A stretch of DNA of 9,398 nt, taken from positions 1 to 9,398 of the forward strand of contig WJKZ01000254.1 of assembly GCA_014728785.1 (NCBI GenBank), in the 5' to 3' direction. The first letter of the stretch is position 1. Each line of letters opens with the position of its first letter. Below are positions 1-6,314 of the stretch, one piece after another. Origin of the DNA: Candidatus Omnitrophota bacterium (GTDB lineage: Bacteria; Omnitrophota; Gorgyraeia; Duberdicusellales; 4484-171). A program made the translations under genes and the position numbers. A model generated the notes under the pieces. The model was not told the origin of the DNA and did not search any database. It saw only the letters and a list, made by a program, of their open reading frames with translations.

Positions 1-805
1 ACAAAGCACTGTCGACATCACTTCCTCTTATGGATTTTATAAAAGCGGATATGGTATCATAATGGTAACCGCCTTTTTTATCATAAAATGTATCTTTTTG
101 ACAACTCTGCCGGGCTACTTCTAAATCAAATAACACATCCTTGCCTTTGCCGGTTTCTGTACTTAAGGTACCTATTTCCAGGGCCATTAAAGCCGTTCTT
201 GCATCACCATTGGAGTTAGTAATCAGGTAGTCTAAAGCTTTGTTTGTTATTCTTACGTTGAATTCTCCCAGCCCTCTTTCTTTATCAATTAAAGCCGCCT
301 TCAGGATATCCTTAATATTACTCTTACTTAAAGGTTTAAAATTGGCTACAATCGAGCGGGAAATAAGAGAAGGTATTAAACTATAATAAGGATTATAGAT
401 TGTTGCGCCTACAAGAATTATATTTGCTGATTCTGTGTCGGGGACTAAAGATTCCTGTTGCAATTTATTAAACCGGTGAATTTCATCTATAAAGATTAAA
501 CTTCTCCTGCCGCAGCGGGTAAGATTATCTTTGGCTTTAGCGATAACTTTTTTTAAATCGGAAACAGAAGAAAATGCCGCATTTAAATATTCGAATTCCG
601 CATCTAACTCGCCGGCGACTATCAGCCCCAGGCTTGTCTTCCCGCTTCCCGCCGGCCCCCAGAGCATTAAGGAACCTATTCTTTTGGATTTTATCGCTCT
701 GTACAGTAATTTACCTTTACCCAGAATATGTTCCTGGCCCTTAAATTCATCCAGCCGGCGCGGTCTCATCCTTACGGCTAATGGAGTATTATTATGGCTC
801 ATCAT
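1..805 (-). CDS. rarA: Replication-associated recombination protein A, RarA/MgsA-type AAA+ ATPase (5' part; 3' end outside window)
   Basis: My translation of the minus strand from 805 gives 268 codons with no stop before the window edge; the family is usually a little over 400 residues. Seen: an N-terminal LAVRMRPRRLDEFKGQEH block, Walker A GPAGSGKT (about 50-57), Walker B LIFIDEIHRFNK (about 103-114), a sensor-1 region GATIYNP (133-139), an arginine-finger-like SLISRS (146-151), and the family signature HYDTISAFIKSIRGSD near the cut end. RarA/MgsA/WHIP ATPases act at stalled replication forks together with SSB and RecA. Start: ATG ATG at 805 and 802 are in frame and an upstream stop lies at 833-835; no clear SD precedes either, so the first Met is uncertain. 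Oddity: sensor 1 is GATIYNP where GATTENP is usual, and LVPDTE replaces the usual LLPxVE. It lies just downstream of the 6S-like RNA and may receive read-through from its promoter. Identification is confident. Confidence 0.93.
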   Translation of the reverse strand, partial: MMSHNNTPLAVRMRPRRLDEFKGQEHILGKGKLLYRAIKSKRIGSLMLWGPAGSGKTSLGLIVAGELDAEFEYLNAAFSSVSDLKKVIAKAKDNLTRCGRRSLIFIDEIHRFNKLQQESLVPDTESANIILVGATIYNPYYSLIPSLISRSIVANFKPLSKSNIKDILKAALIDKERGLGEFNVRITNKALDYLITNSNGDARTALMALEIGTLSTETGKGKDVLFDLEVARQSCQKDTFYDKKGGYHYDTISAFIKSIRGSDVDSAL

Positions 806-823
806 ACCGAATGTTTTATATTG

Positions 824-850
824 AAAACAGGGTTAGATTAATAAACCCTG
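824..850 (-). terminator. Terminator-like hairpin at the 3' end of the 6S-like RNA
   Basis: On the minus strand CAGGGTT (850-844) and AACCCTG (834-828) form a perfect 7-bp stem with a 9-nt loop, followed by TTTT (827-824). This looks like a modest Rho-independent terminator between the RNA gene and rarA. Its left arm is also the right arm of the RNA closing stem, so the two helices exclude each other. The short T run suggests incomplete termination, which would allow read-through into rarA. Confidence 0.55.
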
Positions 851-999
851 CCATAAGTCCGTCCGGGGTTAAGCGCTATCAGTTCATTTCTCATACAGGT
901 GGGCACCTCTTCTTACAACCGCAGTTGTAAAAAATTCGGCTCCCAGAAAATAGTTATTAGCTGTAGCGTTTTTGCCCGCAAACGAAACAGGCAGGGTAC
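844..999 (-). ncRNA. ssrS: 6S RNA (RNA polymerase-binding regulatory RNA), candidate
   Basis: 6S RNA mimics an open promoter and sequesters housekeeping RNA polymerase holoenzyme. Seen: a promoter predicts a G start at 999. A long rod-like fold then follows: closing stem ACCCTGCC (997-990) with GGCAGGGT (852-845), perfect 8 bp; a bulged stem of 983-975 with 867-857; CGCTA (968-964) with TAGCG (878-874); a large asymmetric central bubble (about 963-945 against 900-879); a terminal stem GGGAGCC (944-938) with GGTGCCC (907-901); and an apical hairpin TTACAAC-TGCG-GTTGTAA (930-913). A closing stem, central bubble and terminal stem in about 155 nt (about 176 nt with the terminator) is the 6S architecture. 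Position upstream of rarA fits too: from memory, Bacillus 6S RNA lies next to yrvN/rarA. There is no convincing coding alternative; a 63-codon frame at 913-1104 crosses the promoter and resembles nothing. RNase P, tmRNA and SRP RNA hallmarks are absent. Pairing was done by eye, without a covariance search. Confidence 0.75.
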
Positions 1000-1005
1000 A
1001 TTTTG

Positions 1006-1034
1006 ATTATAGCATTGCCGGCTGATCTTTTCAA
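1006..1034 (-). promoter_or_regulatory. Strong sigma70-type promoter of the 6S-like RNA
   Basis: Minus-strand TTGAAA (1034-1029), a 17-bp spacer, and a perfect TATAAT (1011-1006) preceded by TGC, an extended -10. The predicted start is the G at 999, the first base of the folded RNA. AT-rich sequence with a second TTGACG (1043-1038) lies immediately upstream and could act as an UP-like element. The match of promoter, start and fold is the main support that this is an independent transcription unit. Confidence 0.8.
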
Positions 1035-1120
1035 GAACGTCAAAAATTATAGATTTACGTGCCGGATACCAGCTGAGAGAAAAACCGCTTTGGCATAAAA
1101 GCATACTGACGCTTACGGGC

Positions 1121-1136
1121 TTCCGGGTGCCCGGAA
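1121..1136. repeat. Small GC-rich inverted repeat of unknown role
   Basis: TTCCGG-GTGC-CCGGAA is a perfect 6-bp inverted repeat with a 4-nt loop, between the pheT terminator and the RNA promoter. Neither strand has a T run directly after it, so it is not a standard intrinsic terminator. It could be an mRNA 3' end stabiliser or a protein-binding palindrome. I see nothing else in 1035-1155. Confidence 0.4.
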
Positions 1137-1155
1137 TAGAAATTAAAAGTGGTGC

Positions 1156-1176
1156 AAAAATAACCGTATGCGGTTA
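1156..1176 (-). terminator. Rho-independent terminator of the pheST operon
   Basis: TAACCG-CATA-CGGTTA (1176-1161) is a perfect 6-bp stem with a 4-nt loop, followed at once by TTTTT (1160-1156). The first three bases of the stem are the TAA stop codon of pheT, so the terminator begins within the gene end. It is the clearest terminator in the window and marks the end of the long thrS-to-pheT transcription unit. Confidence 0.75.
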
Positions 1177-3174
1177 ACGTAAAATAACTCCCTTTTTTTT
1201 ATCGAGCTTATTGCGTATTTGTTTATGAAAAGATTCTACTTCTTGAGAGGTGAGAGTCTTGCGTTCAGACTGATAAAATATTCTCAGGGTAAAAGCATTA
1301 TAGTCGGAAGGTATATCTTTACCCCTGTAGGTATCAACTATCTCCAGGCCACGAATATATTTTCCCTCGCCGGTAACAATATCTTTTATAGCTTTAAAAC
1401 TTATATCTTTGCTGAGAGCTATACTTATATCCTGATAAACCAGAGGATAAAGACTGAAAGGCGTATATTTTTTCTCTTTTTTGTTCTCTGCCAAGATTTT
1501 AATGCCGAGCTGAGAATAATATAAATTTTCCTTCAGGCCAAAATACCTTTTTATCTTTTCGTTCAGCTTACCCATAAAACCTGCGGGATTGTTTTCAACA
1601 AAAACAGTTAAAGCATTATCGAAATTTTCGATTTTGCCTTCCTCCAGATAGTAACTACCTACGTTTAAATATTTTAGGATTTCCTCGATCGCTCCTTTGA
1701 GCAAAAAAGCGTCTTCCGGACCACCTGCTATTCCCATGGAAAGCGCGGGCATCTCGCTGTATCCTGTCTTAGCTTTACTGTATATGTCGGCTATCTCAAA
1801 GAACCCCACACCTTTCTGGTTGTAGTTCAAATTATGCTTAACCGTTTTCATCATGCCGGAAAGTAAGGTGGGGCGCAAACAATTTTCCTGGCTTCTTAAA
1901 GGATTGATTATCTCTATAACATCTTCCTGCCCTAAAACCCTCATCTCTTCCTTGTCCTCTAAGCTGTAGGTCATAATTTCATTGAAAGATAATAAAGACA
2001 GAAAACGTCTGAGCTCGTTTTTAAACTCAAACATTTTCCCTTTTCCGTAAATAAAACTCTTTCTCATATTGGTTCTATCTGTAAAAGGAATTCGTGGGGG
2101 GATATTATTATAACCGAATATTCTGCCCACTTCTTCGTATATATCTACTACATTGTCTATATCCAGCCGCCAGAAAGGAGATTTCACTTCAAACTCTCCC
2201 TTGTTTTTGTTAATTATCTCGAAACCAAGGCTATTGAGTATAGAACCGGCCCTTTCGGCAGAGCATTCAATCCCCATATATTCGTCTAAAGAAGACAGGT
2301 TCATATATATTTTTTTACCTTCTTCTTGGGGCCTCCTGCCTGCGGATTTAAAACCAGAGAAATCTCCTTCTCCGTATTTTTTTATTAAGTCGGCTGCTTC
2401 CTGCGAAGCATATTCCAGATTTTTTGCAGAGACCAGCCGTTCGAAACGGTAAGAAGACTCTGTATCCAGTCCCGCGCGCCGGCGCGAATGCCTTATCGCC
2501 ACGGAAGAAAAAATTGCCCCTTCCAGAAAAATGTTTTTTGTGTATTCGTCTACTTCGCTATTCTTTGCTCCCATTACCCCCGCCAAAGCAACAATTTTTT
2601 CCTCATCTGCTATCACAAGATTCTCGGGAGTGAGTGAGTATACTTTATCATCTATGCCTCTGAATTCTTCCTTATTTTTTGCCTTTCGTATATATATATT
2701 CCCTTTCAACTTATCCTCATCGAAAGCATGTAAGGGATTACCCCACTTGAACATGCAATAATTAGTGATATCTACGATATTGTTTACCGAGTTCAGTCCG
2801 CAGCCGGAAAGCATGTCTTTAAACTCGCCTCCAGGGCATATTTGAACTCCCTTAATGCTTCTGGCGGTATAATAAGGACAACCCCAGACATCTTCTATAA
2901 AGATTTCCCTTTCTTCTAAAAGAGGTTTTTGGATAAGATGGGGATAGGTTAGTTGTATTTGTTTTCCCGAAACCGCGGCGATTTCTCTGGCTACCCCTAT
3001 TATTGACAGCCAATCATAACGGTTAGGAGTAACTTCTGCTTCGAATATCCAGTCATCACCTTCACGGATCAGGCTTTCAACTTCCATTCCCGCAAAAGTA
3101 AGCGCCTCGGCTACCCGGGATGGTTCTAAGGGAAAATTCAAAAATTCTTTTACAAATTTCAAGTTAAATCTCAT
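1174..3174 (-). CDS. pheT: Phenylalanyl-tRNA synthetase beta subunit, short form lacking the tRNA-binding OB (B2) domain
   Basis: Beta subunit of the (alpha-beta)2 enzyme that charges tRNA-Phe in the cytoplasm. Domains seen: B1 (about 1-40, FVKEFLNFPL...AGMEVESL); B3/B4 core and editing module (about 95-265, with NIVDITNYCMFKWGNPLHAFD, VALAGVMG and RFERLVS); B5 (about 285-355, with DIDNVVDIYEEVGRIFGYNNIP); catalytic-like B6/B7 (about 365-560, with INPLRSQENCLRPTLLSGM); and the C-terminal anticodon-binding FDX-ACB domain (about 575-666, PLVYQDISIAL...ERKTLTSQEV). Length is 666 residues where about 800 is usual. The gap is at the N terminus: VESLIREGDDWIFEAEVTPNR joins B1 directly to the ITPNR-like segment, with no room for the roughly 100-residue EMAP/tRNA_bind OB fold. 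No frameshift is seen. Start ATG follows the pheS stop by one base (TGA-T-ATG) and has no SD, so translation is probably coupled to pheS. Confidence 0.97.
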   Translation of the reverse strand: MRFNLKFVKEFLNFPLEPSRVAEALTFAGMEVESLIREGDDWIFEAEVTPNRYDWLSIIGVAREIAAVSGKQIQLTYPHLIQKPLLEEREIFIEDVWGCPYYTARSIKGVQICPGGEFKDMLSGCGLNSVNNIVDITNYCMFKWGNPLHAFDEDKLKGNIYIRKAKNKEEFRGIDDKVYSLTPENLVIADEEKIVALAGVMGAKNSEVDEYTKNIFLEGAIFSSVAIRHSRRRAGLDTESSYRFERLVSAKNLEYASQEAADLIKKYGEGDFSGFKSAGRRPQEEGKKIYMNLSSLDEYMGIECSAERAGSILNSLGFEIINKNKGEFEVKSPFWRLDIDNVVDIYEEVGRIFGYNNIPPRIPFTDRTNMRKSFIYGKGKMFEFKNELRRFLSLLSFNEIMTYSLEDKEEMRVLGQEDVIEIINPLRSQENCLRPTLLSGMMKTVKHNLNYNQKGVGFFEIADIYSKAKTGYSEMPALSMGIAGGPEDAFLLKGAIEEILKYLNVGSYYLEEGKIENFDNALTVFVENNPAGFMGKLNEKIKRYFGLKENLYYSQLGIKILAENKKEKKYTPFSLYPLVYQDISIALSKDISFKAIKDIVTGEGKYIRGLEIVDTYRGKDIPSDYNAFTLRIFYQSERKTLTSQEVESFHKQIRNKLDKKKGVILR

Positions 3175-3175
3175 A

Positions 3176-4219
3176 TCAAACGGGAAATTGATTTAAAAAC
3201 CTTATATCATTGCTGTAAAAAAACCTTATATCATTAATGCTGTATTTAAGCATAGCTATCCTGTCTATTCCCATGCCGAAAGCAAAACCCCGGTATCTGG
3301 AAGGGTCTATACCGCAGGCATTAAAGACATGGGGGTGGATCATCCCGCAACCCAGGACTTCAATCCATCCTTTCCCTTTACACACACTACAGGTTTTACC
3401 TCCTGCTTGTGTTTCTTTGTCTTTACACATCATGCAGGAAATATCCACCTCCGCCGATGGTTCGGTAAAAGGGAAGAAATGGGGGCGGAATCTCAGTTCA
3501 ATATCAGGAGAATAGAATTCCCTGGCGAATTCCAGAAGAACTCCTTTAAGGTGAGAAAAATTTATCTCCTTATCCACTACAAACCCTTCTATCTGGTTAA
3601 ACATAAAAGAATGCGTTGCGTCAACCTCATCCGGCCTGTATACTCGTCCGGGAGAAATAACGGCAAAAGGAGGCTTTACATTCTTCATAACCCATCCCTG
3701 GACAGTAGAAGTATGGCTTCTCAGCAAATATTTGCCACCGCTGCCGGCGGGAATATCCAGATAGAAAGTATCAAAAACGTCACGAGAAGGGTGTTCGGCG
3801 GGAATATTTAAAGACTCAAAGTTATGCCATTCATCTGCTATTTCATCTCCCTCTACCACAGAGAAACCTAAATTCTTAAATATTTCACATATCTTACGAT
3901 TAACTGAGCTAAGGACGTGGATTGAACCCTTAGGGGGCCGGCGGGCAGGAAAAGTCAAATCAATTTTACTCTCTTTGTCACTTATCGCGTTTATCTTCTC
4001 CTCAAGCCTGCGGGCAATCTCTTCCTTCAGGACATTGAGCCTCCTGCCCCAGCTACCTCTCTGGGAAGCAGGAAGTGTGGGAATTTTAGAAAAAAGTGTA
4101 TTAAGCTCGGTTTTTCTTCCTAAATACCTTATTCTTATTTCTTCTGCCCCGGAAATGTCCTTAATATCCGCACAGTCGCGGTAAAATCTATTCTTAATCC
4201 GTTCAATCTCTTTTTCCAT
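3176..4219 (-). CDS. pheS: Phenylalanyl-tRNA synthetase alpha subunit
   Basis: Catalytic alpha subunit, class II synthetase, which activates Phe with ATP and pairs with PheT. Length 347 residues is normal. Seen: an N-terminal helical/coiled-coil arm (about 1-85), HPSRDVFDTFYLD (143-155), motif 2 GRVYRPDEVDATHSFMFNQIEG (191-212, quoted here as its ends GRVYRPDE and FNQIEG), the Phe-pocket segment FFPFTEPSAEVDI (248-260), and motif 3 GFAFGMGIDR (311-320). A CxxC-x11-CxxC set (C262, C265, C277, C280) before KGxGW is the cysteine-rich insertion seen in many bacterial PheS proteins and may bind zinc. The start ATG lies inside the end of the preceding membrane-protein gene (17-nt overlap) with no SD upstream, which suggests coupling by re-initiation. 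No pheM-like attenuator leader is seen. A 12-base direct repeat near the 3' end encodes the normal NDIRFF...NDIRF terminus. Confidence 0.97.
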   Translation of the reverse strand: MEKEIERIKNRFYRDCADIKDISGAEEIRIRYLGRKTELNTLFSKIPTLPASQRGSWGRRLNVLKEEIARRLEEKINAISDKESKIDLTFPARRPPKGSIHVLSSVNRKICEIFKNLGFSVVEGDEIADEWHNFESLNIPAEHPSRDVFDTFYLDIPAGSGGKYLLRSHTSTVQGWVMKNVKPPFAVISPGRVYRPDEVDATHSFMFNQIEGFVVDKEINFSHLKGVLLEFAREFYSPDIELRFRPHFFPFTEPSAEVDISCMMCKDKETQAGGKTCSVCKGKGWIEVLGCGMIHPHVFNACGIDPSRYRGFAFGMGIDRIAMLKYSINDIRFFYSNDIRFLNQFPV

Positions 4220-4688
4220 ATTTTACTTTTATAAAATAAATCAACCCCATTGTCAAACAGATTATGAAAAAGAACGCCGCCAACTTGGCTTTGTAGGGTT
4301 TTAGAATTTCTTCTCGCGGCAAGCCTCTTTTTTCAACTGTGATTTCCTCTCCGTGTATGCCCAGTGTACGGTGTTGGGGACAGCTTTTATAAAAAATTCC
4401 TTTTAAACGGATATAATCCCCAGTCTGTTTATAGCTACCCCAGGATTGTATTTTTTCTACAACCCGGGGGTCTTTAACAAAAACACCTATTTTATACTCT
4501 CCTTCGGAGACATTAATCCACCTCCCCCCCTTGTCTCTGAGAGGCTCCCCTATGACCTCCCCTTCAATTGTTACGCTTTTACCGGAAAAATCTTCCGGGT
4601 TTTTCAGTAAGTCTCCTATGGATTCGGCAAAACAAAGAGTATAAAACTGAAGTAAAAAAATACAGGAAAAAATTAAAGTTTTAAACAT
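4203..4688 (-). CDS. Secreted, C-terminally membrane-anchored small protein, possibly OB-fold
   Basis: I do not recognise a named family. 161 residues. Seen: a signal peptide (about 1-21, hydrophobic IFSCIFLLQFYTL, likely cleavage after CFA); a soluble domain (about 24-120) beginning SIGDLLKNPEDFSGKSVTIEGEVIGEP and continuing through short beta-like stretches; then a membrane span (about 135-154, AAFFFIICLTMGLIYFIKV) with a basic KYGKRD tail. The pattern 'x-G-x-x-V-x-I-x-G-E-V' followed by GDYIRLKGIF resembles OB-fold proteins that recognise ligands outside the cytoplasm, but this is a pattern guess. Predicted topology: soluble domain outside, short tail inside. The single mature-domain cysteine (C103, in SCPQHR) sits near His106 and His112. 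It begins 8 nt after trkH stops, with only a weak AAGAA-like SD, and its end overlaps pheS by 17 nt, so it is part of the operon. A Trk accessory role is possible from position alone. Confidence 0.85.
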   Translation of the reverse strand: MFKTLIFSCIFLLQFYTLCFAESIGDLLKNPEDFSGKSVTIEGEVIGEPLRDKGGRWINVSEGEYKIGVFVKDPRVVEKIQSWGSYKQTGDYIRLKGIFYKSCPQHRTLGIHGEEITVEKRGLPREEILKPYKAKLAAFFFIICLTMGLIYFIKVKYGKRD

Positions 4689-4696
4689 ATTGGTTC

Positions 4697-6184
4697 TTAT
4701 TTCTTAAACAACGATACCACAAATCCCAATGAAACAAATATCGCTATAAATTCAAGCCTCCCGGCCCACATCTGTAAAATATAAACTAATTTCAAAACCA
4801 ACGGCATAGTATGATGGGTAATACCCATAGATAAACCTACATTAGCTGTGGCAGAAACCGATTCAAAAAGAGAAGCTAAACCGGGATAACCCAGAGCTAT
4901 CCCTACCATAGCTCCGGACAGATAAGTTACCAAAAATATTGCAGAAAGTATAAATGCCTCTTTTATTCTTTTGTCGGAAACTATCACATCCTGCAAATGG
5001 TGTATTTTATCTTTATAAACTGCCCTGAAAGGCATCATTTTCTGCTTAATTTCCATAAAAAAAGTTTTAAATATTATTCCTACCCGCATTATTTTCATTC
5101 CCCCGGTAGTGGAACATATCCCTCCCCCTATCATCATAGCCAATATTATCGACAATATACCCAGAGAAGGAAAGGTGTTTAGTTCAGGACCTGTCAGATT
5201 GGTAAAACCGCAACCTGTATGGGCTGAAATTAATTGGTAAAAACCCCTTCTGAACAGAATACTCTGGTTTCCTAAAAATTTAAGAGAGAAATAAAGAACA
5301 AGGGTAAGAAAAGATACGCTTATCAAGAAAGTTCTTATCTCAAAGTTCTTCACCAACTCTGTTTTATTCCTGTACCATATCCAGAAATGGAGGTTAAAAT
5401 TCATTGCCCCTAAAAGCATAAATACTATTGTCGCTATTTCTAAAGAATATGAGTGGTAATAATTGATGCTCTGGCTTTGAGGGGTGAACCCGCCGGTATC
5501 AAAAGAAGCAAAAAATAACCAGAGAGAATGCAAAAATGACCGCAGGGGGCTTAACCCTTTGGCTGACAATATTAAGAAAAAAATGCTTACCCCTAAAAAA
5601 AGATAAACGAAACTTACTTTCCATATAAATCTGGCGGTTGCCACAACATTGGGCAATATTTTTTCCTGGCGGGCTTCTCCCACATAAAACCCTAAAGCCA
5701 CTGAACGCGCACTGGTCAGAATAGAAAGGCTGGCTAAAATTATCCCCTGCCCGCCTATAAACATAGTGAGATGCCTCCACATGTTGTGAGCCGAAGAGAG
5801 ATGATCCAGGTCCTGGATAAGCACAAGACCGGTAGTAGCAAAGCCGCTCATCGATTCAAACCAGGCGTCGACAAAAGAAAAAAAATGCGAAGACAAAAAG
5901 AGAGGTATGGCTCCCAGCAAAGAAAACACAAGCCAGCCGATACTCACGCTGAAAAAAGCATGCAGCCAGCTTATCTCTTTACGTATAGGGAAAAAAACCG
6001 TAAGAACAAGGCCCAGGGAGACAGTTATAAAAAACCCTATAATAAAATCAAAGAAAGGCGATACCTCTTTCATCGCCAGGGCGGTAAAAACAGGTATCAG
6101 CATGAAGAACCCCAAGCCTAAAACCAGCCTGCCCAGAATATTGAAAATCGTCGAAAAATCTTTTCTGTCCGGAGAGATAATCAT
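4697..6184 (-). CDS. trkH: Trk/Ktr-type potassium uptake protein, membrane subunit TrkH
   Basis: Ion-conducting subunit of a K+ uptake system, gated by a TrkA ring. 495 residues, the usual length. Seen: four repeats of membrane helix, pore loop, helix. Filter segments: SGFATTGL (113-120), DTGGFTP (229-235), HTGCGFTNL (322-330) and SATANVGLS (444-452); each has the filter glycine (119, 232, 326, 450). Also seen: WRHLTMFIGGQGI (136-148), the intramembrane gate loop MIGGGICSTTGGMK (351-364) of the GGSxGSTxGG type, and the C-terminal MWAGRLEFIAIFV with the conserved Arg. Oddities: a cysteine in the third filter (TGCGF; TAGF is common) and another in the gate loop (GICSTTGG). The start MIISP is set by the normal N terminus; no clear SD precedes it, so translation may depend on coupling to the microprotein ORF 32 nt upstream. 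Gating partners are the two TrkA genes just upstream. Confidence 0.96.
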   Translation of the reverse strand: MIISPDRKDFSTIFNILGRLVLGLGFFMLIPVFTALAMKEVSPFFDFIIGFFITVSLGLVLTVFFPIRKEISWLHAFFSVSIGWLVFSLLGAIPLFLSSHFFSFVDAWFESMSGFATTGLVLIQDLDHLSSAHNMWRHLTMFIGGQGIILASLSILTSARSVALGFYVGEARQEKILPNVVATARFIWKVSFVYLFLGVSIFFLILSAKGLSPLRSFLHSLWLFFASFDTGGFTPQSQSINYYHSYSLEIATIVFMLLGAMNFNLHFWIWYRNKTELVKNFEIRTFLISVSFLTLVLYFSLKFLGNQSILFRRGFYQLISAHTGCGFTNLTGPELNTFPSLGILSIILAMMIGGGICSTTGGMKIMRVGIIFKTFFMEIKQKMMPFRAVYKDKIHHLQDVIVSDKRIKEAFILSAIFLVTYLSGAMVGIALGYPGLASLFESVSATANVGLSMGITHHTMPLVLKLVYILQMWAGRLEFIAIFVSLGFVVSLFKK

Positions 6185-6216
6185 TTTTAAATATTTTGCC
6201 GGCGCTTATTCAGGTA

Positions 6217-6309
6217 TCAGAAGCTGAAAATCAAAGAAAAACCATAACCGAGACCGAGTACAAAGAGACAAAAGAATATCTCCATAATTATTCCTGCTAC
6301 GGCTTTCAT
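6217..6309 (-). CDS. Single-span membrane microprotein in the trk operon (22-30 aa)
   Basis: Translated by eye from ATG at 6309 to TGA at 6219-6217, this gives 30 residues, starting MKAVAGIIMEIF and ending GFSLIFSF. Residues 5-28 are almost all hydrophobic (one Glu, at 10), enough for one membrane helix. The first ATG is 5 nt after the trkA2 stop. A second in-frame ATG at 6285 has a better SD, AGGA at 6295-6292 with 6-nt spacing, giving a 22-residue form. It fills most of the 130-nt gap between trkA2 and trkH. Small single-span partners of K+ transporters are known (KdpF of the Kdp ATPase, about 29 residues), but there is no convincing sequence match and a Trk role is inference from position. 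It could also be a chance frame; SD, hydrophobicity and tight spacing argue otherwise. Confidence 0.55.
   Translation of the reverse strand: MKAVAGIIMEIFFCLFVLGLGYGFSLIFSF
6292..6295 (-). promoter_or_regulatory. SD that favours the internal start of the microprotein
   Basis: Minus-strand AGGA lies 6 nt before ATG at 6285. The outer ATG at 6309 has no SD at a good distance (nearest AGG about 14 nt upstream), so the 22-residue form may be the main product unless the outer start is used by coupling to the trkA2 stop. Confidence 0.45.
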
Positions 6310-6314
6310 TTTTA

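Noticed and set aside
1046..1051. Second TATAAT upstream of the 6S-like promoter
   Set aside because: The sequence at the -35 distance (AGCTGG) is a poor match; it more likely belongs to the AT-rich region upstream of the real promoter.
913..1104. 63-codon minus-strand open frame between pheT and rarA
   Set aside because: It crosses the promoter and most of the 6S-like RNA, has no family resemblance, and its composition looks like untranslated sequence.
3196..3235. Direct repeat AACCTTATATCATT in the pheS 3' end, suggesting a tandem duplication
   Set aside because: It encodes NDIRFF...NDIRF, which matches the usual PheS terminus (DDIRLFFENDLRF), so the repeat reflects normal protein sequence.
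3329..3811. 160-codon plus-strand frame opposite pheS
   Set aside because: It is the antisense shadow of a conserved gene, with no SD context or recognisable domain.
4203..4688. The small OB-like protein as a replacement for the missing B2 OB domain of PheT
   Set aside because: It has a signal peptide and a membrane anchor, which place the domain outside the cytoplasm, away from tRNA.
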